Shown here: positions 18,287 through 27,835 of the stretch, piece by piece | Position numbering within the stretch: the first letter of the stretch is position 1 | How the letters are laid out: every line of letters begins with the position of its first letter | Assembly (NCBI GenBank): GCA_016841525.1 | Contig: JAENYZ010000003.1 | Span: 372,001 to 436,000, forward strand | Direction: 5' to 3' | Origin: Anaerolineaceae bacterium | GTDB taxonomy: Bacteria; Chloroflexota; Anaerolineae; Anaerolineales; Anaerolineaceae | DNA length: 64,000 bases | Position numbers and translations under genes: made by a program | The notes under the pieces: model-generated | What the model was told of the DNA's origin: nothing | The model's input: only the letters and a program-made list of their open reading frames with translations | Databases searched by the model: none

Positions 18287-20056
18287 TCACATATTAAATC
18301 GGGACTGGATCTCTTGATTCAATTTCTTGATTTCATCCTTGATGGCTGCCAAACCTTCCGACTGGGGGACGATCCATCTCGCATCTTTATCCCGGCGTTT
18401 GAATTCAAAACCGCCGTTTTGCAGCGAACGGGATGAAACGGTGATGCGCAGGGGCAGACCGATCAGGTCGGCGTCGTTAAATTTGACACCAGCACGCTCA
18501 TCACGATCGTCATACAGCGGCTCCAGCCCTTCCTTGCATAATGCCTGGTAGAGCTGATCCGCCGCTGCTTCAGCTTTGCCGTCTTTGCTGGTTAGCACCA
18601 CCAGGTGGACAAGGTAGGGTGCGACGGTCACCGGCCAAATCAGGCCGTGGTCATCGTGGTATTCCTCAGCAACGCATGCCAGCAGCCGTCCAACACCGAT
18701 GCCGTAGGAACCCATGATGATTGGCTGCGGCTTTCCGTCTTGATCGAGGAAGCTTGCCCCCAGGGCGTCCGTGTAGCGTGTGCCGAGCTTAAAGATGTTG
18801 CCAACTTCCACACCCCGTTGGGCTTGCAGGTGCCCATCACATTGCGGACAGGGTGATCCATCTTCTGCCATGGCGATATCCGCTACTATGTTCGCTTCGT
18901 AATCCCTGCCAATGTTGGTATTGCGCAGGTGGAAGTCCACTTCGTTAGCTCCAGCGACTAAATTCTTGGTGTGTGGGATCAGGTCATCAACGACCACCAG
19001 GACATTTTCAGCGGAAATGCCAATCGGAGAAGCGAAACCAGGGACAGCGCCAACGGCTGTGATTTCCTCATCCGTAGCAGGACGCAAATTCTTGATTCCC
19101 TTTGTCCCATGTGCCGCCAGCGCATTCGTTAATTTTGTTTCGTTGAGTACCATATCGCCGCGCAGGACGGCAAACACCAGCAGGGCTTCCTCCTGATCTC
19201 TTTCAGCCGCAAAGAACACAGCTTTCGCGGTTTGAGCCGGGGAGATATCCAGAAATTCCGCCAGGTCTGCAATGGTTGAGACGCCCGGTGTTGAGACCTT
19301 CTCAAGGTTTTTGAGGGCTTCATCCTCCGGCTTTGGCTTGGCGAAGTACGCCACCTGCCGGTTGGCGGCATAATCGCAGGAATCACAGAACATGAGGGTG
19401 TCTTCACCCACAGGGGTCAGGTACATGTATTCATGGGCTTCTTTGCCGCCCATCATGCCTGTATCTGACCCAACGGCACGCACCGGCAAGCCGCAGCGGT
19501 TGAAGATCCGAAAATAAACCTGGTAATGTGCCTGGTACTGCGCGTCCAGCCCTTCCCAATCCTTATCCAGGCTGTAGCTGTCCAGCATGGTGAACTCTCG
19601 CACGCGGATTAAGCCAGCCCGGGGTCGGGGGTCATCACGAAATTTGGTCTGGATGTGGTAGATCAACTGCGGGAGCTGGCGATAGGATTGAATTTCACGG
19701 CGGGCAAGGTCGGCCACGACCTCCTCATGGGTCATTGCCAGCACCATGTTGTGACCGGTGCGGTCCTTGAAACGCGCCATCTCATCCCCAATCTGTGACC
19801 AGCGCCCCGTCTCCTGCCAGACATCTGCCGGGTGCACCACGGGCATGGTCAGTTCCTGCCCGCCAATCCGGTCGATTTCCTCACGCATAATGTTCTCGAT
19901 GCGGGTCATCGCTCGGCGCGCAAGGGGGAGGTAGCTGAATATACCGGCGCCAAGCTGCCGGATAAAACCCGCCCGGAGCAGCAGTTTATGGCTGGCGATT
20001 TCGGCTTCGGAGGGGTCTTCCCTCAGGCTTGTACTGAAAGCACGTGACATCCGCAT
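18287..20056 (-). CDS. proS: Prolyl-tRNA synthetase
   Basis: A 589-residue bacterial-type enzyme. The class II core begins with HKLLLRAGFIRQLGAGIFSYLPL, followed by RDDPRPRAGLIRVREFTM (motif 2). An inserted editing domain occupies about 235-385, and motif 3 plus the anticodon domain follow (IGVGRLLACVAEEYHD). It charges tRNA-Pro and the insertion clears Ala-tRNA-Pro. It starts 3 nt after the bactofilin stop, so the two genes share a transcript. Confidence 0.97.
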   Translation of the reverse strand: MRMSRAFSTSLREDPSEAEIASHKLLLRAGFIRQLGAGIFSYLPLARRAMTRIENIMREEIDRIGGQELTMPVVHPADVWQETGRWSQIGDEMARFKDRTGHNMVLAMTHEEVVADLARREIQSYRQLPQLIYHIQTKFRDDPRPRAGLIRVREFTMLDSYSLDKDWEGLDAQYQAHYQVYFRIFNRCGLPVRAVGSDTGMMGGKEAHEYMYLTPVGEDTLMFCDSCDYAANRQVAYFAKPKPEDEALKNLEKVSTPGVSTIADLAEFLDISPAQTAKAVFFAAERDQEEALLVFAVLRGDMVLNETKLTNALAAHGTKGIKNLRPATDEEITAVGAVPGFASPIGISAENVLVVVDDLIPHTKNLVAGANEVDFHLRNTNIGRDYEANIVADIAMAEDGSPCPQCDGHLQAQRGVEVGNIFKLGTRYTDALGASFLDQDGKPQPIIMGSYGIGVGRLLACVAEEYHDDHGLIWPVTVAPYLVHLVVLTSKDGKAEAAADQLYQALCKEGLEPLYDDRDERAGVKFNDADLIGLPLRITVSSRSLQNGGFEFKRRDKDARWIVPQSEGLAAIKDEIKKLNQEIQSRFNM

Positions 20057-20059
20057 GGC

Positions 20060-20515
20060 TTAAGCCTCATCCCCTGCTGGTTGGTTTTCATCCTGGGGGA
20101 CTTCTTCTTCATCGCCGTCTGTAGGCAGGTCTGATAGGTCCACGTCATCTTCCATGGTGACCTTTCCCCTCAAGAATGCGCCTTCCTCCGTTGAAAAGGA
20201 TTTAGCGGTGACATCGCCATAAACGCGGCCGGTTGCCCGGATTTCGAGCTTTTCCGAAAGAATCTTCCCGTTCACCACGCCCGCCACGACCACGGAATCC
20301 GCTTTGATCGTTTCACTGGTCACACGTCCGGTCTCCCCGACGATCACCATGCCCCGAATGCTGATTTCGCCCTCCAGGGCACCTTCAATCCGAACACCGC
20401 CTTTGCCGCGCAAATCGCCCTTCCAGCTGATGCCCGGTCCCAATACCGTGGTTACACGCTCAACCGGTGCGTCGGTCGTAAAAGTTTGGGGTGTTTTTTT
20501 CTTACCAAATAACAT
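20060..20515 (-). CDS. Bactofilin (polymer-forming cytoskeletal protein)
   Basis: A 151-residue protein. The bactofilin beta-helix (about 20-120) shows the regular ISWKGDLRGKGGVRIEG and GEISIRGMVIVGETG turns; a highly acidic tail follows (DDVDLSDLPTDGDEEE). Bactofilins self-assemble into filaments on the membrane and place wall or envelope enzymes. The gene lies in a run with polysaccharide-type genes and proS. Confidence 0.92.
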   Translation of the reverse strand: MLFGKKKTPQTFTTDAPVERVTTVLGPGISWKGDLRGKGGVRIEGALEGEISIRGMVIVGETGRVTSETIKADSVVVAGVVNGKILSEKLEIRATGRVYGDVTAKSFSTEEGAFLRGKVTMEDDVDLSDLPTDGDEEEVPQDENQPAGDEA

Positions 20516-20564
20516 GGCTTTGGCCTTTCATAGTTCCTGTCAATCATTGCTTATAAAAAATAGA

Positions 20565-21671
20565 TTATTTTCTTGGCGGCCAGATCGTACCGGCTGGGAC
20601 CACACCGCCATCTGGTACATCGGCTTTAACCGTGGCGCCGTTGCCGATTCTTGCCCTTCGTCCAATATGCACATAAAGGTTGACGGTTGCACGCATGCCA
20701 ACCAGGGCACCCTCGTTCACAATCACGCCCCCTGCCAATGTGGCGCCGGGTGACAGGTTGACGTATTGCCCGAGCTGGCAGTTATGGGATACGATTACGC
20801 CGGTGTTGATGATCGTGCCAAAACCGACATCAACCTCAGTGCCCACATAGGCAAAGGGAAAAACCTGGACCCCATCCGATAAGATTGCGCTTTCTTCGAT
20901 GAAGGCGGTTGGATGGATCAACCTCGGGCAGAAAAAGCCCGCTTTGCTCAGCTTGTCAAATACGGACAGCCGAATTTGTAAATCGCCGATGCCGCCCACC
21001 CCGTTGACCGCCATGCGGATTCCTTTATCAGCCAGGTCATGCAGATGATCAGCGCCGCCCAGGATTTTTAAGCCGTAAACCTCTTCTCCAAGCTCATATC
21101 CGTCGTCCAAAAAACCCGCAATCTCATAGGTCCCCAAATTTTGGATCAGGGCAACCAGTGAGCGCCCATGGCCGCCAGCGCCGTAAACCAGGATGTACTT
21201 CTCATCTGCGGGAACCCTTGCAGCATCAAGGGGTGCTGCAGGCGCGATCATGCTTTCGACCATCTTTTTTGTGACCAGGGTTCTCTGCGGTAATGTTGAT
21301 AGATCCAAGCCGCTGGCAAGCGCCAGTTCACGGGCAGGGGCGGTGATCCTCAGGGAGTCACTTTGTAAATCTGGCGTTTTTTCACTTACATCTGACCAGG
21401 GGGGCAGTGTGGAATCTTTAGCTTCAGGCGTGCTCCCGATATAAGCCAGCACCTCGCCCGCCTGGAGGGTGTCGCCCTGTGTAAAACGCAAGCCGACAAA
21501 ATAACCCGCTTCTTCAGCACGGATCTCACCTGTGGATTTAGTGGTTTCGACCAATGCGATCAGGTCGTCTTTTTCTATCTTTTGACCCTCGTCGACCTCA
21601 AGAGAAGATAATAATGCCTCAGGTTCATTCGGGTTCAGCAAAGGAATTTTGATTGGGCTCAGCTTATCCAT
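20565..21671 (-). CDS. Lipoyl-domain/NeuD-type acyltransferase fusion
   Basis: A 368-residue chimera. Residues 1-80 are a lipoyl domain with ETTKSTGEI, K45 being the likely lipoylated lysine. About 107-142 is a peripheral-subunit-binding domain (APARELALASGLDL). From about 157 to the end is a PglD/NeuD-type protein: a Rossmann start YGAGGHGRSLVALI, then hexapeptide repeats ending GGVIVNEGALVG. The usual E2 catalytic domain is absent. The E1-beta gene stops 3 nt upstream, so the lipoyl arm probably takes an acyl group from that E1 pair and the hexapeptide domain may pass it to a sugar. That mechanism is inference. Confidence 0.85.
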   Translation of the reverse strand: MDKLSPIKIPLLNPNEPEALLSSLEVDEGQKIEKDDLIALVETTKSTGEIRAEEAGYFVGLRFTQGDTLQAGEVLAYIGSTPEAKDSTLPPWSDVSEKTPDLQSDSLRITAPARELALASGLDLSTLPQRTLVTKKMVESMIAPAAPLDAARVPADEKYILVYGAGGHGRSLVALIQNLGTYEIAGFLDDGYELGEEVYGLKILGGADHLHDLADKGIRMAVNGVGGIGDLQIRLSVFDKLSKAGFFCPRLIHPTAFIEESAILSDGVQVFPFAYVGTEVDVGFGTIINTGVIVSHNCQLGQYVNLSPGATLAGGVIVNEGALVGMRATVNLYVHIGRRARIGNGATVKADVPDGGVVPAGTIWPPRK

Positions 21672-21674
21672 AGA

Positions 21675-22718
21675 TCACACCATTTCTCGTACTTGTTGGA
21701 TGATATCCTCAACCCCTGGCAGGACCTCAGCTTCAAGCTGCGGTGCAGCAGGGACCACGGTCTCTTTGGCAGCAATGCGTCTTGCAGACTTGAGCTCGGC
21801 ACCCAAATTCTCGGATGCCCGTGCCAGCACTTCCGCACCCCAACCCAGGGATAGGGTTCCCTCCTCAATGGTGATCAATTTGCCGGTGCGCCTGGCTGAG
21901 GATAGCAGGGGGGCCAACTCAAAGGGTGCCAGCTGGGTGGGAACGAGCAGTTCGCAAAATATTTCGTGCTGGTATGCCAGCTGGTGCAGGGCATCCAGGG
22001 CTAATTTTGCCATGTATCCGTAGGATGCCAGGGTGATATCTGCGGCAGGCGCGCCTTTCAAATGCAGTTCATAAAACGGGAGGCCGCTTTGGGTTAACGC
22101 GCCCCGGTCTGTGATTGAATATTCCTTTATATCATCACCTGATAATAATTTCAGGGGGTACTGCAGTTTGTTTTCTACAAACAGCGTCGGCGAGCTGCCC
22201 TGGATGACGGCATCATAAAGCAATTTCCCCGGACTGCCAATTGGATCATCACCCTGCAGGTGGAAGGGTGCTAAAACACGCAAGCCGGGCACACCCAGAA
22301 ACAGCTTTTCAAGAGTCTGGCTGTGGGTTGGCCCGTAGCCGCGCCGCCCGCCCATGGGGGTACGGATCACCACCGGTGCGCTGGTCTGCCCGTGATACAT
22401 GGCGTCAAATTTTGTGATGTGGTTGATCACCTGGTCGACGATCAGTGTGGTGAAATCGCCGAACATGATCTCCACCACCGGGTGGAAGCCGCGCAGTGCC
22501 AATCCGCCGGCAATCCCCGTGATGCCCGCCTCGGATATGGGGGTGGTGAGGACACGCTCAGGGAATTTGGATGAAAGCCCACGGGTGACTTTAAAGGAAC
22601 CGCCGTAGGGGTCGAGGATGTCTTCGCCAAGCAGGATGACATTTGGGTCGTCTTGCAAGGATTGGTGTAAGCCCTGGTTGAGAGAACTGAGAACAGTGGT
22701 GGGTGAATTTTCAGCCAT
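21675..22718 (-). CDS. 2-oxo acid dehydrogenase E1 component, beta subunit
   Basis: A 347-residue transketolase-like protein. LLGEDILDPYGGSFKVTRGL and TPISEAGITGIAGGLALRG are the E1-beta hallmarks, with RTPMGGRRGYGPTHSQ following. With the alpha subunit it decarboxylates a 2-oxo acid using thiamine diphosphate and acylates a lipoyl domain. It touches the alpha stop (1-nt overlap) and is followed by the lipoyl/NeuD fusion. The substrate cannot be told from sequence. Confidence 0.92.
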   Translation of the reverse strand: MAENSPTTVLSSLNQGLHQSLQDDPNVILLGEDILDPYGGSFKVTRGLSSKFPERVLTTPISEAGITGIAGGLALRGFHPVVEIMFGDFTTLIVDQVINHITKFDAMYHGQTSAPVVIRTPMGGRRGYGPTHSQTLEKLFLGVPGLRVLAPFHLQGDDPIGSPGKLLYDAVIQGSSPTLFVENKLQYPLKLLSGDDIKEYSITDRGALTQSGLPFYELHLKGAPAADITLASYGYMAKLALDALHQLAYQHEIFCELLVPTQLAPFELAPLLSSARRTGKLITIEEGTLSLGWGAEVLARASENLGAELKSARRIAAKETVVPAAPQLEAEVLPGVEDIIQQVREMV

Positions 22719-23596
22719 CAGTCCTCCTTGCCTAAGGCCCTTGTGAAAGCCGCCTGAATATAGGCTTCAATTTTGATTGTGATGCTTGAGCGCACACCTT
22801 CAGACAGCCTTGAGCCGTGAATGGTGAGGGGATCACGCTCCTGCCACAATGCTTCGACAACTTCACCCGGGCGTGTGTCATCACCCTTGGAATGGGTGCC
22901 CAGGCGTGCTGTATCGATGATCAGGGCTTGCGGCCTGGATTCATTCCTCACGCGCCCGATCAATGCTTCAGCGAGGGGGCTGATCTCAAGGATATCGCTG
23001 CTGTCGATGCGTGCAGCAGGGATTCCAAAGGCTTCAAAACGCTGGCTGATATCCCCTGCAATGGCGAGTTCAGCCGGCGTTGTTTGTGCGATGTGGTTGT
23101 TCTCAAGGACGATCAATATCGGCAACTGCCACAGTGAGATCATATTCAAGCTTTCGTAGACAATGCCTTCACCGAGGGTGCCGTCGCCCATGAAGTCAAT
23201 CACGATGGCTTTATCCCCTTTTCGCTTTTCCGCCATTGCCATCCCGGCAGCCATGGCAACAGTGCCGCCCTGAAGGCCGCTGGAATAGAAATTGCGCCAA
23301 TGCAAATGCTGCGAGCCGCCCACCCCGCCGCAGACGCCATCAGGTTTTCCCATCAATTCGGCATAAAGTGCCAGTGGATCGCCGCCGTAAGCTAGGAAAT
23401 GCCCGTGGCAGCGGTGATTGCTGACGACCACATCATTTTCCTGGATGTGCGAGAGAACACCAACCGCGTTGGCTTCCTGCCCCAGGCTGGTGTGGGTGGT
23501 GCCGGTGAAGATCCCGGTTGAAAATTTTTCCAGCAGCAGGGTCTCAAAGGAACGGATGGTCAGCATTTTCTGGAAGAGCTCGGCGTTTCTATTCAT
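22718..23596 (-). CDS. 2-oxo acid dehydrogenase E1 component, alpha subunit
   Basis: A protein of 292 residues from the ATG at 23596. This start is chosen because GGAGG sits 6 nt upstream and the ATG overlaps the end of the DNA glycosylase gene; a 59-residue extension further up has no E1 features. The ThDP motif is GDGTLGEG...LENN, and TSLGQEANAVG and SNHRCHGH are conserved E1-alpha blocks. It pairs with the beta subunit. No dihydrolipoamide dehydrogenase gene is in the window. Confidence 0.92.
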   Translation of the reverse strand: MNRNAELFQKMLTIRSFETLLLEKFSTGIFTGTTHTSLGQEANAVGVLSHIQENDVVVSNHRCHGHFLAYGGDPLALYAELMGKPDGVCGGVGGSQHLHWRNFYSSGLQGGTVAMAAGMAMAEKRKGDKAIVIDFMGDGTLGEGIVYESLNMISLWQLPILIVLENNHIAQTTPAELAIAGDISQRFEAFGIPAARIDSSDILEISPLAEALIGRVRNESRPQALIIDTARLGTHSKGDDTRPGEVVEALWQERDPLTIHGSRLSEGVRSSITIKIEAYIQAAFTRALGKED

Positions 23597-24182
23597 CAAG
23601 CGCCTCCGGATCGACATAGAACCGCCAGGGGATGGATCGCCAGGGTTCGGGGACTGAATTAAGCCCAATGCGTCCGCTCCGTTGGATAGCTTCATCGGGG
23701 ATTGGCTGCTCAGCTTCAACCCAAAGCTGGCTTTCCTGGCTGCAGAGGTCAAGGGTGTTGAATGACCCATCAACCGATAGTGCCTGGGTTAGCTTGGCTG
23801 GGCCGTCGGTCCATCCGCGTTTATGTGCGAGATAGGGGCGGTTTTCTGCCATCAGCTCCTGCCCTTCGACCGGGTGAATCGCGCGGATCAGCACGGCTGC
23901 GGGTGACCCGTTATCGCCGGTGACCGTGTTCAGCAGCCAGTGCATGCCGTAGGTAAAGTACACATAGGCGTGCCCGGGCGGTCCGTACATCACAGAGGTC
24001 CGCGGCGTTTTCCCGGCAGAGGCATGGCTGCCCAGGTCATCTTCACCCTGGTAGGCTTCGGTTTCGAGGATAATGCCAGCCAGGCGCTGCCCGGATTGAA
24101 CCCGCACAAGGCGGCATCCAAGCAGGTCACGTGCCACGTCCAACGCGGGGCGCTGATAGAAATTTCGTTGTAAAACAGACAT
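23589..24182 (-). CDS. 3-methyladenine DNA glycosylase (AAG/MPG family)
   Basis: A 197-residue protein of family length. Key blocks are ARDLLGCRLVR, IILETEAYQGEDD with the catalytic glutamate, SVMYGPPGHAYVYFTYGMH, and DGPAKLTQAL. It excises alkylated purines from DNA. First gene of the run that leads into the E1/lipoyl genes; the stop overlaps the E1-alpha start. Confidence 0.95.
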   Translation of the reverse strand: MSVLQRNFYQRPALDVARDLLGCRLVRVQSGQRLAGIILETEAYQGEDDLGSHASAGKTPRTSVMYGPPGHAYVYFTYGMHWLLNTVTGDNGSPAAVLIRAIHPVEGQELMAENRPYLAHKRGWTDGPAKLTQALSVDGSFNTLDLCSQESQLWVEAEQPIPDEAIQRSGRIGLNSVPEPWRSIPWRFYVDPEALDE

Positions 24183-24291
24183 GTTGTTATTTTACTTGAT
24201 TAACGGGACGGGGATGGGGGGAAGCTTTCAATGAATGCTTAAACTAGTGTGGGGATGATATCATTCCTCAAATATGAGTATTTTTTTGTGG

Positions 24292-24431
24292 GGGCTGCCC
24301 TCTGTGGCAGCCCGTAGTAGTGGGTAATAGCAGCCCAAATGCAGAAAAGGGTGGGGACAGAGCCCCACCCCTACACAAGAATTATGTGTTTTGAGAATAG
24401 ATTTTGTTTTGGAGCGCGGGCTTCAGCCCGC
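24292..24431. repeat. Three short hairpins in a gene-free stretch
   Basis: Perfect dyads: GGGCTGCC/GGCAGCCC (24292-24299/24306-24313), GGGTGGGG/CCCCACCC (24349-24356/24363-24370) and GCGGGCT/AGCCCGC (24416-24422/24425-24431). They lie between the glycosylase and epimerase genes (24183-24578), where no gene is seen. Two have GTAG or CCTAC next to the stem, recalling the REP elements elsewhere in the window. Confidence 0.6.
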
Positions 24432-24578
24432 ATGTTTTGCGTGTCTGAAAAATAAAGATTTTTCAATATGAGGGGACTTGGTGAGACAGGGTTAATAATG
24501 GTGATATGCTTGTGTTGGTGCGTTGAACTCTCACGTCGTACCTCCTCAGGGCAGGACCACAACGCACTCTACAAAATA

Positions 24579-25511
24579 TTACGATCCGTTCTTAAACTGC
24601 GGGTCTTTTTCCATGGTCAGGCGCAAGCCCATATCAAGGGGTACCAGGGGTACATAATCCAGTTTTTCTTTAGCCAGGCTGATGTCCGCCCGCATGCATG
24701 AAACGCCGCTTCCTGCTCTCGGGTTGAAGACTTCCTCGGGATCGCCGCCGGTGATATCGATCACCAGTTTGGCAAGCTCCCGAACGCTGGTTTCCGTCCC
24801 GCTGCCGATGTTGATCACCGGGGCATCGATCTCCTGGACCGTGCCTGCTGAAACAAGGGCGTTAACAACATCGTCGACGTAGACATAATCCCGGGTCTGG
24901 TTGCCGTCACCATGGTAGATGAGGGTGCCATTTTGCATGGATTGCCGGATGAAATTGGGGATCACAGGTGGGTGAGCTGCTGGAATGCGCTGTCCCGGAC
25001 CGTACGCATTGAACACGCGCAGGCAGATCGTCTCAACGCCAGCTAACTCACCGATTGTGCGGACCAACCATTCAGCCGAAAGTTTTGAAACAGCATAGGG
25101 TGACCGTGGGTGCGGCAGCAAGTTTTCGCTCAACAGCGCTTCTTTTTGGTCGCCATAGATGGCACCGGAGGAGGCTAATACAATGCGCTTGGTGCCCGCA
25201 TCACGGATGGCTTCCATCAATGTGGCAGTCCCGCCAACATTCACATGGGTGTAGTCGCGTGGGAACAAAATTGATTCTGGGACGGATACCCGGGCAGCCA
25301 GGTGGTACACGCAGTCAATGTCCTGCAAGAGCGTCCAAAGCTTCGGGCGGTCGTTAATATCGCCGCGTGTGAAGTGGATATCAGGATCCAGGGCGCTGGG
25401 GTCGCCGGTTGAGAGGTCGTCCAGCACGCGCACGTGGTGTCCCTGTCGATTTAATCGATTGCTGAGAGCGGCGCCTAAAAAGCCGGCACCGCCTGTGATC
25501 AAATAATTCAT
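24579..25511 (-). CDS. NAD-dependent sugar epimerase/dehydratase
   Basis: A 310-residue extended SDR. The dinucleotide motif GGAGFLG is at residues 7-13; the catalytic pair is Y139 and K143 in SPYAVSKLSAEW, with ASSGAIYG before it. NAYGPGQR and RDYVYVDDVV are typical of UDP-glucose 4-epimerase-type enzymes. It probably makes a nucleotide sugar for envelope polysaccharide. The specific sugar is not determined. Confidence 0.9.
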   Translation of the reverse strand: MNYLITGGAGFLGAALSNRLNRQGHHVRVLDDLSTGDPSALDPDIHFTRGDINDRPKLWTLLQDIDCVYHLAARVSVPESILFPRDYTHVNVGGTATLMEAIRDAGTKRIVLASSGAIYGDQKEALLSENLLPHPRSPYAVSKLSAEWLVRTIGELAGVETICLRVFNAYGPGQRIPAAHPPVIPNFIRQSMQNGTLIYHGDGNQTRDYVYVDDVVNALVSAGTVQEIDAPVINIGSGTETSVRELAKLVIDITGGDPEEVFNPRAGSGVSCMRADISLAKEKLDYVPLVPLDMGLRLTMEKDPQFKNGS

Positions 25512-25579
25512 AGCTTATACCTTTATTCTCAAATCGTCCAAAATAATAGCACAATCCGATCAAAGGCGGAAGTGACTCC

Positions 25580-26503
25580 TTAGTAAATTGTATCAGAATT
25601 GAGCTTTGCTGCTAATTTTGATGGGTGGTCCGTGGTCAATTCATCGATGCCATGATCCACGAGGAACTGCGCCAGACCAATATGCTCCGGCTGGCTGACG
25701 TCAATGGTCCAGCCATCCACAATTGCACCGTGATCGTGCAAAAAGCTGATCCAGTCAAAACCAGCGTCCAGCGCTATTTTGAGAACTTCAGCCCGGATGT
25801 ACCATTCATAAGCATGGGGTACCAGGACCAGCAAGGCTTTTGCCCGGGCTTTGAAATAATCGCCGAGGCTGCCCCATTGAAAAGCAGCAAGGGGATGGTC
25901 ATCCAATACGCCATAGGCACCGACCCGGAAGGGCGGAATGTTATCCGGTCTGGGTGTTTCTTCAACCAGGTCCAGGTACAGAAGGGGGTCAAAACCCAGA
26001 GACAGTTCTGGTGCGGCACTTGCCAATGCACGCAGCGCCCAATCGGCAACGGAGGATACCTGCACCCTGTCCATCACAGGTTCGATGATCGAGAGAAAAT
26101 TCTGCAGGGCGGATTCGGTCAGGGGAGAGAAGGGTTTGAAGTCAAGTTGTAAACGATGGGTGTTCGGGAATTGAGCCAGCAGGTCGACTGCCCCTTCTAA
26201 AAAGCCGATTTTCTCATTTGTGACTGAGCGGTCATTAAGGTAATACAGGTTTTTGATCTGGTCCCGGGTCATTTGAGCGGCGTTGCCCTGCCCGTCGGTA
26301 TCTTCTGCCAGGTTGGGGTCATGGAGGAGGGCAAAACTGCCGTCTGCCAGGGGGAGGACGTCAATTTCAATAAAGGCTGCGCCGGCTGATAAACAGTTTT
26401 TGATTGCAGAAAGGGAGTTAGGCGGTGCCTGGCGATCGCAATTTGCAGCATGGTGGATGAGTGTGACGGGGCCTTCGCGTGGTGTATTGGTTTCAGTGTG
26501 CAT
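25580..26503 (-). CDS. Glycerophosphodiester phosphodiesterase-like protein
   Basis: A 307-residue TIM-barrel protein of the GDPD family. FIEIDVLPLADGSFALLHDP holds the metal-binding E/D pair and a catalytic histidine. Other landmarks diverge: the usual HRG is HHAANC, PENT is PPNS, and the third acidic ligand region reads LDFKP. It probably hydrolyses a phosphodiester, but activity on glycerophosphodiesters is uncertain. No signal peptide, so cytoplasmic. Confidence 0.75.
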   Translation of the reverse strand: MHTETNTPREGPVTLIHHAANCDRQAPPNSLSAIKNCLSAGAAFIEIDVLPLADGSFALLHDPNLAEDTDGQGNAAQMTRDQIKNLYYLNDRSVTNEKIGFLEGAVDLLAQFPNTHRLQLDFKPFSPLTESALQNFLSIIEPVMDRVQVSSVADWALRALASAAPELSLGFDPLLYLDLVEETPRPDNIPPFRVGAYGVLDDHPLAAFQWGSLGDYFKARAKALLVLVPHAYEWYIRAEVLKIALDAGFDWISFLHDHGAIVDGWTIDVSQPEHIGLAQFLVDHGIDELTTDHPSKLAAKLNSDTIY

Positions 26504-26788
26504 TTATTCTCCGGGATGTTTGTGCATTTCAGGATTTCATTTTAACAGCAAAAGGAGGAAAGCGAAAGAAGGGGGCGGGGCAGGTAAGTAGATCGTTGTC
26601 GTTTGGTCTCCTGACCAAACGAATAGTCCCAGTTAATTGAATTTTAGACTTTGAAGATCATGAAATAACCCTACGGGACTGCCACGCTTCGCTTGCAGTG
26701 ACAGAACAAAGATCGGAGAAAGAGAACTAAATTCTTTCAATTAACCGAATCTTAAAAAAGCCAGGAATGAAAGCAAAAGGATTCTGGG
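26504..26788. other. Gene-free stretch with half REP-like repeat
   Basis: No gene is visible. It holds GACTGCCACGCTTCGCTTGC (26677-26696), a half copy of the element at 6454-6518, and a short GTTTGGTC...GACCAAAC dyad near 26599-26620. Confidence 0.45.
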
Positions 26789-26816
26789 TATAATAATAAA
26801 AGAAATCATTATTATA
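26789..26816. promoter_or_regulatory. AT-rich palindrome ahead of aldolase operon
   Basis: TATAATAAT (26789-26797) and ATTATTATA (26808-26816) are perfect inverted 9-mers with a 10-nt spacer, 60 nt before the aldolase ATG. It is a candidate operator that may overlap the promoter. The low complexity keeps confidence modest. Confidence 0.35.
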
Positions 26817-26876
26817 TGAAGTACTTCCCCGCAATCAGGGATGAAAATTAAATAGAATTAGAATAAAGGAGCAGTT

Positions 26877-27827
26877 ATGATCGTCACAACTAAGAAATTG
26901 TTTGAAGCCGCTTATGGAAAATATGCCATCGGTGCCTACAATATCAACAACCTCGAACAAACCGTCGGGCTTTTCAGGGGCAACTTGCAATCAAAAGCAC
27001 CCTTCATCATCCAGATCAGCAAAGGCGCACGCTCATATACCGACAAACTCTTGCTTGAAGGCTTGATCCGCAGCGCCGATGAAGTCTTCCCCGAAGCAAT
27101 CTTCGCCGTCCACCTGGACCACGGCGACGAGGAAGCCGCCATGGACTGCATCGAGTCCGGTTTCTACAGCTCGGTGATGATCGATGCCAGCCATGAAGAC
27201 TTCGAGACCAACATTGCCATCACCAAGCGCGTGGTGGAAGCTGCTCATGCAAAGGGCGTGGTGGTTGAAGCAGAGCTGGGTCAATTGGGCGGCGTTGAAG
27301 AACACGTCAAGGTTGATGAAGCGGATGCCAAGCTGACCGACCCCAGGCAAGCCAAAGAATTTGTGGACCGCACCGGCTGTGACTCCCTGGCTGTTGCCAT
27401 CGGCACAAGCCACGGCGCCTTCAAGTTCTCAGGCTCCCAGTCCCTGCACTTCGATGTGCTGGCAGCAATCCAAAAAGTACTGCCAGGTTTTCCGCTGGTG
27501 ATGCACGGTTCAAGCTCCGTGCCCCAGGACGAGGTCAAGCGCATCAACGAGGCTGGCGGAAAGATCAAAGGCGCCAAGGGTGTGGATGCAACACAATTCA
27601 GAAAAGCAGCTACATTGGGCGTGACCAAGGTCAATATCGACACTGACGGCCGCCTGGTTTGGACCCGCGTGCACCGTGAATTCTTCCGAGACCATCCCGA
27701 GGTCTTTGACCTTCGCAAACCTGGCGAAGTATTTATGCAAGCCTATGCTGACTTCATCGCTGAAAAGAATGATTACCTGGGCAGCACGGGTCATTTGGAT
27801 GAGGTTCGCGAGCTGGTTTCTAAATAG
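26877..27827 (+). CDS. fba: Class II fructose-bisphosphate aldolase
   Basis: A 316-residue zinc aldolase. FAVHLDHGDEEA carries the first histidine ligand and catalytic aspartate, EAELGQLGGVEEHV the glutamate, SHGAFKF and VMHGSSSVP the later histidines; KVNIDTDGR binds phosphate. It splits or forms fructose 1,6-bisphosphate in glycolysis and gluconeogenesis. Strong GGAGC site before the ATG. The flavodiiron gene starts 8 nt after its stop. Confidence 0.95.
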   Translation: MIVTTKKLFEAAYGKYAIGAYNINNLEQTVGLFRGNLQSKAPFIIQISKGARSYTDKLLLEGLIRSADEVFPEAIFAVHLDHGDEEAAMDCIESGFYSSVMIDASHEDFETNIAITKRVVEAAHAKGVVVEAELGQLGGVEEHVKVDEADAKLTDPRQAKEFVDRTGCDSLAVAIGTSHGAFKFSGSQSLHFDVLAAIQKVLPGFPLVMHGSSSVPQDEVKRINEAGGKIKGAKGVDATQFRKAATLGVTKVNIDTDGRLVWTRVHREFFRDHPEVFDLRKPGEVFMQAYADFIAEKNDYLGSTGHLDEVRELVSK

Positions 27828-27835
27828 GAGCGCTC

